Shown piece after piece: positions 40,804 to 48,141 of a DNA stretch of 64,000 nt (position 1 is its first letter; each line of letters starts with the position of its first letter). Both the position numbers and the translations under genes were made by a program. Source of the stretch: Wenxinia marina DSM 24838 (GTDB lineage: Bacteria; Pseudomonadota; Alphaproteobacteria; Rhodobacterales; Rhodobacteraceae); the NCBI RefSeq assembly GCF_000379485.1, contig NZ_KB902299.1, positions 124,001 to 188,000 on the forward strand. The letters are read 5' to 3'. The notes beneath the pieces were generated by a model, which worked only from the letters and a program-made list of their open reading frames with translations, was not told where the DNA came from and did no database searches.

Positions 40804-41795
40804 GACGAGATAATCCCCGCTTCCGCCGGCAGCGTGGCCGCCGTCCAGGGGCTGCTGTCGGCAGGGTTCAGGTCCCAGCTGGAATAGACCGGCGATGGCA
40901 GGTCCGCCGAGGGCGTTCCGGGCGCCGCGTCGTAATCCACCCCGTCCAAGCGCAGGAAGCCCGCGATGCTGGTCGGACCGGCGGTGCCGAGCTGGGCCAG
41001 CTGCTTGACGTGGACGCCCGCGATGGTCGTGGCCCCAGCCGGGCCGGTCGGGCCCGCAAGCGAGAACGAGAGCCGCTGGCCCGCGATGTCGCTGGCGGCC
41101 CGCGTGGCTATGTCGCCGTCCTTGATCGCGTCGATCCCACCCGAGAAGGCGTCGTAGGTGCCCACCAGGTCCGGTGCGCGCCGAGCGAAGCGCCGTCCGA
41201 TGGTCGAGACCCCGTCGAGCACGGCGATGTGGGCGTAGTACCATGTGGCCGGGTTGTAGAAGTCGAAGAGGTGGAGATTGCGCCAGACGCAGCGGACGGG
41301 GCGGCCCTTGCCGCCGGTGTTGGCGGCGGTGGCGCTGCTGTGAAGCACGCCATCGATATGGAACTCGATGGTGATGTCGGCGCCGACGGCGATCTTGACG
41401 TCGACCCAGTAGGCCTGGTTGGTGGCGGCGACAAACGAAGAGGCCCCGTCGACGCTGGTATCGCCAACGGCCATAGCACGGTACTTCTCGTCGTCTCGTT
41501 CGGTCCGGACGAGCCCGACTTGCCGGTTCGCCGCGTCGTAGAACTCGAGAAAGATGCCGTCCTGCGCGATGATGTGCGCATTCACCGATGGCGCCCGGTA
41601 GCGGAACCCGATCCAGACGTCGCCGGTGGGCTCCGCCCATGTCGCCGTGAATGGCACGGATGAACCGTTGTTCGCGGTGATCTTGACGGCGTTCACGTCG
41701 TAGGCAGGGTCGAAGCCCGTGGCGTCGGTGCTGATCAGCCCGGTCGCTCCGGAGAGATCCGTGACCTGGTGGCCGAGATGGAGGATGTAACTCAT
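40800..41795 (-). CDS. Phage tail protein with lectin-like domain
   Basis: The 331-aa product begins MSYILHLGHQVTDLSGATGL. Residues 40-200 are beta-rich and resemble concanavalin-type or laminin-G-type folds (GDVWIGFRYRAPSVNAHIIA, YWVDVKIAVGADITIEFHID). A short collagen-like stretch, LAGPTGPAGATTIAG, follows. It takes the tail-fibre position between the tail tip and DUF6127, where the decayed prophage has a DUF2793/C1q-like gene. Carbohydrate binding at the host surface is a reasonable guess. Confidence 0.6.
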   Translation of the reverse strand: MSYILHLGHQVTDLSGATGLISTDATGFDPAYDVNAVKITANNGSSVPFTATWAEPTGDVWIGFRYRAPSVNAHIIAQDGIFLEFYDAANRQVGLVRTERDDEKYRAMAVGDTSVDGASSFVAATNQAYWVDVKIAVGADITIEFHIDGVLHSSATAANTGGKGRPVRCVWRNLHLFDFYNPATWYYAHIAVLDGVSTIGRRFARRAPDLVGTYDAFSGGIDAIKDGDIATRAASDIAGQRLSFSLAGPTGPAGATTIAGVHVKQLAQLGTAGPTSIAGFLRLDGVDYDAAPGTPSADLPSPVYSSWDLNPADSSPWTAATLPAEAGIISS

Positions 41796-44700
41796 GGGAT
41801 CACCTCGATGTAGAGAGCGCTTGCGGCGGCGGTGAGACGCGCGTCCCCGCCGCGTTCGTGGAAGAGATCGGCCCGCGCCACGCTCAGCCGGGCGTCTGCC
41901 CCGAAGCCGATCCAGAGCGCGGCATCGGCCGCCGTAAGCTGGACCGCGCCGCCGAGCTCGAGGAAGACGACGGTCTCAGGAACCGTCAGCCGGGTCTCCG
42001 CCCCGAACTCGTTCCAGAGGCTGGCCTCGGCGACCTTGATGCCGTCGGGCATGAAGAGCCGGATCGAGCGCGCGGCCCGAGCCTCATAGGTCGCGCTGCC
42101 GGCGACGCGCCGCGCCTGCACCCGCGCCTCGAAATGCTTCGTTCCCGTCGGCGCCGAGAGGATCGGCACGTCCTCCTTCGTGAGCGTGAAGCTGGTGGCG
42201 CTGCCGACATCGATTACCGCCGCCGGCGGTTCGACCACCGCATCGGTGTCCGGATCGATCCAGCGGATCTCGAGCGCGTAGGTCACACCCGGCTCGGGTC
42301 CGATGTCGCCCGCGTCATAGGCATCGAACACGCTGCTGGTCTGGGTGAGCCGGTCGCGATGCGCCCAAGTCAGCAGCACGGGACCGAGGTTCAGGATGTT
42401 GGGGTTCACGACCGAAACACCATTGCCACGGAGATCCCCCGGCGGCAGCGGCCGAATGGCGCGGGAGGCGAGCGTCACTTGGTCCTCGGGCGCCTGAGAG
42501 AGCGGCAGCGTCCCGAGTCCCGTCTCGGGCAGCATCCGGACGGCGACGGTCTCGCCGGCCGCGAAGCGCGCCTCGCTCGCGTTCGCGAGGAGCTGCCAGC
42601 AGATCACCGGCGTGCCCGCAGGATGGACCTGCGGCACGGTGTCGAGACAGCCCCGACCGACCGTCAGGGTCGTGGTACTGACACCGTCAATCCGGACGAG
42701 TTCGTCGCCGATCGCGGCGAGCGTGCCGATGGTCACATCCGTGAGCCCCGTCCAGCTGCCGACCGGCAGCACCCGCTCGGCCGGATCGTCTGTCACATCC
42801 GCTGTGAGCAGCGCCGTCGGGACGAACTCGACGCCCGCCTCGAGCGCGTAGCCGGCGCCGCTGTCGGTCCAGACCTGAACTGACAACGCATCGGCCGAAG
42901 GGCGCTCGCCGGCGGCAACCAGCGCGCCCACGTCGGGGTCCTCGTCGAGGAGCGCGTCGGCTTGCGCGTGACCCAGCTCCTGGACGAGCAGCCAGTAAGG
43001 GGCTTCCGTCACCCAGCGGCGTGTCAGCGGCTTAGGCGGCAGGATGAGCCGGCCCGGATCGCCGCTCTCGCCACCAACAAGGGCCGTGTCGCCAAGTCCG
43101 AAAACATCCTCTGCAATGCGGAGCCGGACGCCGTTCGCGCGCCCGTCGCCGTGGTCGATCTCGACGATGCGGACCGCGACACCCTCGAGCCCGCGGCGCG
43201 GGCTCACGAGCCGGATCACGTCGCCCGGATCGAGATCGGCGCCGACGCGGGTAACGGTGATCTCGCCCGACAGGATCGGCGACGAGAGCGCGCGGAGATC
43301 CCGCTCGGCCACGCGCACGGCGAGCGACTCGTAGCGGATCCCCGGATAATCGACCGTCGCGCTGACCACCTGGCCGAGGTCCTGGACGAGCGCGGTGTCG
43401 GTGACGCTGACCGATCCGGTCTGATCGGTCCTTGCGTCCGAGAACTTCACGGTGACCGAGTTCACCAGATCGGCGGCCTCGCGGCGGCCAAGCTCGCCCC
43501 AGTCGACGACAGTCATGTCGTCGAAGATCGGCAGCGTCTCGGGATCGTAGTCGGCGCGAATGAGCTTCAGTTCCCAGCGGCCCGAGCGGCGGTCGACGTA
43601 GAGATAGGCGTCGATGTGCTTCAGCACGTCGGCGATGAAGTCCTCGATCGTCGATTCCTGCTGCCAGAGCAGCGAGAGCCCGAAGCCTTCGGCGAAGAGC
43701 GCATCGGCCGCCGTCGCGAAGCTCAGGCCGATGTCGGTGAAGGCGTGCCCGAGGCCCCAGTCGCGGTTCGTCAGGCACTCCCGGATGATGTGGGCTGGGT
43801 TCATGTCCGGGCCCTCGCCGAAGGCCGCGCGGAGCGAGGCGACGAGCACGTCGGGATCGCCGGCGGGGACGACCGGCACGCCATCGACGGGCGTGTTGTC
43901 GATCTGGCCGGTGGCGCTCGTGTCCGAGAGCGCGATGTTGAAGGCGAAGACGTCGACCTCGGAGAGGCCCGCGAGCGTCGCCTTGGCGCTCTCGAGGCTC
44001 GAGGCCGGGCTCGGCTCGCCGTCGGTCACGAAGATCAGGATGCGCCGCTTGCCGCCCGCGCCATTGAAGAAGGCGCCTGACTGGCTCACCGCCGCCCCGA
44101 AATCCGTGCCGCCGCTCACGGTGGTCGGCAGCGCGTCGACCCAGTCCTTGAGCTCGCCATAGTCTGCGGCATCGGCATTGCGCCGGATGATTGTCGACGA
44201 GACGGTCGAGTTCCAGGTGACAAACTGGATGTCGTTGGGCTCCATCGCATTCGCACCGATCTCGGCGATGAGCCGCGAGACGGCCGTCCGCTGCGCCGCC
44301 ATGCGGCTGCCGGACATGGAGCCCGAGGTGTCCATGGCGATGTAGATCGCGGCGTCCCCGATCCGGACCTCGGGCACGATCTGCGCCTTCTCGGGATACC
44401 ACTGCCGATTGCCGTCTTCGGCACGCAGGATGCGGGTGAGCCGGACGGCCCATGGCTTCAGGTAGGGATTGAGACCGAGATAGACCTGCCGCAGGACGAG
44501 CGAGCAGATGCCGCGATAGCCCGGCACGTTGGAACCCGCCTGCGCGGCGAGATAGTCGTTCTGGCCCTGTGTGGTCCCGCCCATCAGGACGTCGATGTCG
44601 CCGACGATGCCACCCTCGCGGCTCTCGCCGCCGAAGAGGTTCGGCTTGTTGATCCGGATGCGACCGCCCGCAGCGCCGCCGCTGAGGTTCGGCAGGCTCG

Positions 44701-45133
44701 CGGCATCGGAGACCGTGACGGACTGCGCGGCGAAGGCAGTGGCGGCGGGCTCGACAAGCCAGGTCGTGGTGCCGGTCCCGCCATCGTAGCTCACGGCCTG
44801 GACGGTGACCGTGCGGGTCGTGTTGTCGGTGCCGAGCTTCAGGTCGTAGTTGGCCCCGAGACGGATCCCGGCGAGCGTGCCCGGAAAGGTCACCTCGGCC
44901 ACGCTGTCGCCGGCGGCCGCGGCGGCGGCCGACATGCCCGCGACGGTACCGTAGCTCGCGAGCGCGCCGACGCCGGTACCGGCAGAACTGCTCTGGCCAG
45001 CGCCGATCGACCAAGCCGTACGGTCGTCGACCCGGATCTCGCGGATCGCATCGATTGGTCCATGGCAGAGCGCCAGATGCGCCCCGAGGGTGTACTTGTA
45101 GCCAACCGTCTGGGACTTTGAGCGACCGCCCAT
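41792..45133 (-). CDS. Phage tail tip/host-specificity protein with inserted von Willebrand A domain
   Basis: The 1,113-aa protein is the central tail tip (lambda J-like/GTA 'megatron' type): RSKSQTVGYKYTLGAHLALC at the start, VYLGLNPYLKPWAVRLTRI and MNPAHIIRECLTNRDWGLGH in the usual order, DUF-type barrel and FN3-like domains later. Residues 262-440 are inserted between WYPEKAQIVP and DMNPAHII and form a vWA domain: MIDAS D268-x-S270-x-S272, T343 and D371 (FVTDGEPS) are all present. The last 78 residues are a 17-residue repeat. The same vWA domain occurs in the 46471-48141 protein. Confidence 0.85.
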   Translation of the reverse strand: MGGRSKSQTVGYKYTLGAHLALCHGPIDAIREIRVDDRTAWSIGAGQSSSAGTGVGALASYGTVAGMSAAAAAAGDSVAEVTFPGTLAGIRLGANYDLKLGTDNTTRTVTVQAVSYDGGTGTTTWLVEPAATAFAAQSVTVSDAASLPNLSGGAAGGRIRINKPNLFGGESREGGIVGDIDVLMGGTTQGQNDYLAAQAGSNVPGYRGICSLVLRQVYLGLNPYLKPWAVRLTRILRAEDGNRQWYPEKAQIVPEVRIGDAAIYIAMDTSGSMSGSRMAAQRTAVSRLIAEIGANAMEPNDIQFVTWNSTVSSTIIRRNADAADYGELKDWVDALPTTVSGGTDFGAAVSQSGAFFNGAGGKRRILIFVTDGEPSPASSLESAKATLAGLSEVDVFAFNIALSDTSATGQIDNTPVDGVPVVPAGDPDVLVASLRAAFGEGPDMNPAHIIRECLTNRDWGLGHAFTDIGLSFATAADALFAEGFGLSLLWQQESTIEDFIADVLKHIDAYLYVDRRSGRWELKLIRADYDPETLPIFDDMTVVDWGELGRREAADLVNSVTVKFSDARTDQTGSVSVTDTALVQDLGQVVSATVDYPGIRYESLAVRVAERDLRALSSPILSGEITVTRVGADLDPGDVIRLVSPRRGLEGVAVRIVEIDHGDGRANGVRLRIAEDVFGLGDTALVGGESGDPGRLILPPKPLTRRWVTEAPYWLLVQELGHAQADALLDEDPDVGALVAAGERPSADALSVQVWTDSGAGYALEAGVEFVPTALLTADVTDDPAERVLPVGSWTGLTDVTIGTLAAIGDELVRIDGVSTTTLTVGRGCLDTVPQVHPAGTPVICWQLLANASEARFAAGETVAVRMLPETGLGTLPLSQAPEDQVTLASRAIRPLPPGDLRGNGVSVVNPNILNLGPVLLTWAHRDRLTQTSSVFDAYDAGDIGPEPGVTYALEIRWIDPDTDAVVEPPAAVIDVGSATSFTLTKEDVPILSAPTGTKHFEARVQARRVAGSATYEARAARSIRLFMPDGIKVAEASLWNEFGAETRLTVPETVVFLELGGAVQLTAADAALWIGFGADARLSVARADLFHERGGDARLTAAASALYIEVIP
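41795..42028 (-). repeat. 17-residue tandem repeat at the tail tip C-terminus
   Basis: Four full units and one partial unit of 17 residues end the tail tip protein: EASLWNEFGAETRLTVP, ETVVFLELGGAVQLTAA, DAALWIGFGADARLSVA, RADLFHERGGDARLTAA, then ASALYIEVIP. The pattern is x-A-x-L-(W/F)-x-x-x-G-A-x-x-R-L-T-x-A. A regular beta-solenoid or hairpin stack is likely. Confidence 0.75.
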
Positions 45134-45134
45134 G

Positions 45135-45353
45135 TCAGGCCTCGCCCCCGGTCCGCGCGGCGCGTTTGTCGGCCTCGGCGATCACGCGAAGCGCCAGCGC
45201 ATCTCCTGTGGCCGCCAGCACCTCGGCGGGCAGTCCTTCGGCAAGGAAAGCCTGCCAGTCGAGCCCGTGGCGGCGGAACCACGGCCGTGCCCCCTGAAAG
45301 CAGAGCCGGGCGGCGCGGATGTCCTCGGCGCGGACGATGAGGGTCTCGCTCAC
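45135..45353 (-). CDS. Small phage tail-region protein
   Basis: The 72-aa product (MSETLIVRAEDIRAARLCFQ...) contains ARPWFRRHGLDWQAFLAEGL, a pattern I associate with a small conserved protein next to tail tip genes of Rhodobacterales phages. Its start overlaps the upstream gene stop as ATGA and its stop abuts the tail tip start. Function unknown. Confidence 0.55.
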   Translation of the reverse strand: MSETLIVRAEDIRAARLCFQGARPWFRRHGLDWQAFLAEGLPAEVLAATGDALALRVIAEADKRAARTGGEA

Positions 45354-45598
45354 TTCTTGCCCCCCTTCTTGCGGATCGGGTCGACCTTGAGATCGCCGGC
45401 CCAGACGACGTTCGGGCCGCGCAGAAGCACGGTGCCGAAGACGACCGGGATCGGCCGGCCTTCCTCGGCGGTCGGCAGGTCGAAGTCGTCGAGCCCCGCC
45501 GCTTTCGGCACCTCGGTCTTCGGCTTCGGCGAGAGCGCATAGGAGATCGCCGTCAGCACGAGGCTGGCGACGATCTGGACGACGAAGTTCCAGACCAT
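45350..45598 (-). CDS. Phage tail assembly-type membrane protein
   Basis: The 82-aa product has an N-terminal hydrophobic segment (VVQIVASLVLTAISYALSP) followed by EEGRPIPVVFGTVLLRGPNV, which resembles the start of tail tip assembly proteins (the PIPVVFGT element is also found near the N-terminus of J-type proteins). It lies directly upstream of the tail tip genes. A chaperone or plug role is a guess. Confidence 0.55.
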   Translation of the reverse strand: MVWNFVVQIVASLVLTAISYALSPKPKTEVPKAAGLDDFDLPTAEEGRPIPVVFGTVLLRGPNVVWAGDLKVDPIRKKGGKK

Positions 45599-45625
45599 GG
45601 GCGGGGCTCGGGATGTTGGGGCGGA

Positions 45626-46474
45626 TCAGACGATGCTGGTGCCGCCGAAGGGATTGCGGCCGGGGATGTCGGGGAAGCCCCCGAAGTTCAGGAGATTGCC
45701 GAACTTGGCGGCGCAGGTGTCGCGGCGGAGATCGCAGCCGGGGGCCATGTCGATGACGGCGACCGTCTCCAGATCGTCGATCGCGGTCTCTAGTTCCGGC
45801 ATGCGCCCCGCGAGCGTCAGCCTGTCTCCGACATGGCCGGTGATGAAACCGAGCAGCCCCGTGTGGCGCAGGACGCCGCCGCGGAACCAGCCGTCCGGCA
45901 GGAGCGCGGCTTCGGGCACGGTGATCTCGAGGCCCGATCGCGCGATCGCAGTACCGCCCACGAAGAAGGTCTCGATGTCGAGGCGGCAGCCGCGGGAATA
46001 GAGCGCGTGGCGGCAGAGCCGCTGGTACTTCGCCCGCACGCCTTCGCGGCGCATCGAGGTGAAGAGTGATTCCGCCCGGAGCGTAATCCGCCGCCCCTCG
46101 ACCCGGGCCGAGACGATGCGGCCCTTCCAGTGCGCGACCACCTCGGCCGGGACCTGTTCGTGGCCGCGGAAGATGGTGAGCGTCGTCACCGATCGGCCCC
46201 GGGGTCCGAGATAGCTGCGCGCGAAGGGATCGGAGAGCGGGAAGGTCACCGACAGGTCCACGCGCCTGGGGTCGCTGCTCTGGACGACGGAGCTGTGGCT
46301 CACAGCCGAGGGCTCCCAGACAAGATCCTCGGTCTCGTCGCCGATGGCGCCCGCGGGCGAGATCCAGGCGCTCGCGCGGCTGGTGAAGCGCCAGACGCTG
46401 GCTCCTTCCGCGAAGAGGTAGAGGAAGTACGGCCGCCCCTCGGCGGTCGAGGTCTCGGCAAGATCGTAGGTCAT
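45626..46474 (-). CDS. Phage BR0599/DUF2163-type tail protein
   Basis: The 282-aa protein fits the lambda gpL-like family that joins tail tube and tip. It ends with the four-Cys pattern: LCRHALYSRGCRLD and, later, GCDLRRDTCAAKFGNLLNFG, which in related proteins binds a metal or Fe-S cluster, followed by the usual NFGGFPDIPGRNPF. Its start overlaps the vWA-containing gene by ATGA. Confidence 0.75.
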   Translation of the reverse strand: MTYDLAETSTAEGRPYFLYLFAEGASVWRFTSRASAWISPAGAIGDETEDLVWEPSAVSHSSVVQSSDPRRVDLSVTFPLSDPFARSYLGPRGRSVTTLTIFRGHEQVPAEVVAHWKGRIVSARVEGRRITLRAESLFTSMRREGVRAKYQRLCRHALYSRGCRLDIETFFVGGTAIARSGLEITVPEAALLPDGWFRGGVLRHTGLLGFITGHVGDRLTLAGRMPELETAIDDLETVAVIDMAPGCDLRRDTCAAKFGNLLNFGGFPDIPGRNPFGGTSIV

Positions 46475-48141
46475 GAGGGGGTCTCGATTAGTGGCAGCGC
46501 CAGTTCAGTGCGGTTCGGCCCGTGCTTGAGTTCGATCCGGTCGGCATCCGAGCGGACCTTCACGAGCAGGTGGATGGGTGTGCCGAGGGGAATGCTCTTG
46601 CCGGGAGCGGTGATGGAGAGCCCGATCCCCAGTGCGTCCCAGGTGGCGGCGGTGATCTCGCGGAATATCGGTCCGGTCGGGTGATCGATCATAAGGTGGC
46701 GGCCGATCCAGACGGAGGGATCGGCGAGCGGCGCGACGACAATGGAGGTCGCATCGGAGGTGATCGCCGCCTGTAGAACCAGTTCCCGGCCCCAGGTCGG
46801 CAGCCAAAAGGCGCGCTGGCGGCCGCGCAAGGAAAGCAGCCAGCGGCGGCGGGTCAGGCGCGCGGGCCCGCGGTCGATCAGCGTGATCGTCGACCGGCGC
46901 TGGACATGGGTCAGCAGGGTCTCGAGCACGATGGTGCCGAAGCCGTTGTCGATGGCCTCGACGGTCTGGCCAAGCGTCTCGGCCAGAGGCTGGCGCAGGA
47001 CGGCCGGGTCGGTCAGGACGTCGAGCCCCTGATATTGCGGGAGCGCTCCGCCGAAGGCGGCACGGATCGAACTCACGAGGACGTCCGGATCGCCCGCAGG
47101 CACGACGGGCACGCCGTCGACGGGCGTGGTGTCGATCTGCGCGGTGGCGCCCGTGTCCGAAAGCGCGATGTTGAAGGCGAAGACCTCCACATCTGGGAGG
47201 GTCGCGAGCGTCGCCTTCGCGGCCGCGAGGCTCGATGCGGGGCTCGGCTCCCCATCTGTGACGAAGATCAGGATCCGCCGCTTGTCAGTGGCGCCGGCGA
47301 AGAAGTCGGGTGCCTCGCTCACCGCCGCCCCGAAATCCGTGCCACCGCTCGTCGCGTCGGACAGAGCCTCGATCCAGGTCGTGACTTCGGCGTAGGCCGC
47401 GGCATCGGCATTGCGCCGCAGGAGCGATCCGGTGACGCTCGCGTTCCAGGTGACGACAATGATGTCGTTGGTCGGGAAAGCCTCTTCGCTGATCCAATGG
47501 ACGAGGCGAGCGAGCGCAGCTTTCTGTGCGGCCATCCGGCTACCGGACATCGACCCCGAAGTATCCATGGCGATATAGATCGCGGTCCTTCCGATCCACG
47601 CCGCCGGTACGAGCGAGCGCAGTGTGAAGCTCGCCCTAACGGTGCCAAGCCCCTGACGGCCGCGGTCGATCTCGAGGGGCCGTGCGAAGAAGGCGGTGCC
47701 GACTGGTGCGACGACGGCGTGGACAAGGCTGACGCCCGCCCGAGTGGCGAGCTCCAGTCGGTCGGGCAACACGGCTGCAACCTCGACCAGGTGCGCCGCG
47801 ACGCCATCAGCGGCGACAACCGCCTGCCCCGCCCCGCCAAAGGCGCCGTCGGTGGTGTCGACCAGGATCACCGGGTCGGCGGGATCGATCGGCGCCGTCG
47901 CCGAACGCGCGAGATGCCAGAGCGGCAAGGTCCAGTCGTCGAGCGATGCGGCCCGGCCGAGTTCTGCGGCCCCTGCCAGCCCGATGGCATCGATGAGATG
48001 CGGGAAGGTCAGCGTGGAGCGCGGCGCCGTACGGAGTGCGATGCGCTGCTCTGCCGCTTCCGTGACCAGGACGTCAGTCGACCACTCCAGCACTTCCGTG
48101 ACCGGCCTCTGCGCCGCGAAGGGCCAGAGCCGATCAGGCAT
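46471..48141 (-). CDS. Phage distal tail protein with inserted von Willebrand A domain
   Basis: The 556-aa protein has a tail scaffold (PDRLWPFAAQRPVTEVLEWS..., DVLTDPAVLRQPLAETLGQT, EAIDNGFGTIVLETLLTHVQ) interrupted at residues 186-364 by a vWA domain. MIDAS residues are D193, S195, S197, T268 and D296 (FVTDGEPS). The insertion begins after WIG and ends at RAAFG, nearly the same boundaries as in the tail tip protein (RIG ... RAAFG). The rest is the size of a normal distal tail protein. Overlaps of 8 bp and 4 bp tie it to tape measure and DUF2163 genes. Confidence 0.8.
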   Translation of the reverse strand: MPDRLWPFAAQRPVTEVLEWSTDVLVTEAAEQRIALRTAPRSTLTFPHLIDAIGLAGAAELGRAASLDDWTLPLWHLARSATAPIDPADPVILVDTTDGAFGGAGQAVVAADGVAAHLVEVAAVLPDRLELATRAGVSLVHAVVAPVGTAFFARPLEIDRGRQGLGTVRASFTLRSLVPAAWIGRTAIYIAMDTSGSMSGSRMAAQKAALARLVHWISEEAFPTNDIIVVTWNASVTGSLLRRNADAAAYAEVTTWIEALSDATSGGTDFGAAVSEAPDFFAGATDKRRILIFVTDGEPSPASSLAAAKATLATLPDVEVFAFNIALSDTGATAQIDTTPVDGVPVVPAGDPDVLVSSIRAAFGGALPQYQGLDVLTDPAVLRQPLAETLGQTVEAIDNGFGTIVLETLLTHVQRRSTITLIDRGPARLTRRRWLLSLRGRQRAFWLPTWGRELVLQAAITSDATSIVVAPLADPSVWIGRHLMIDHPTGPIFREITAATWDALGIGLSITAPGKSIPLGTPIHLLVKVRSDADRIELKHGPNRTELALPLIETPS

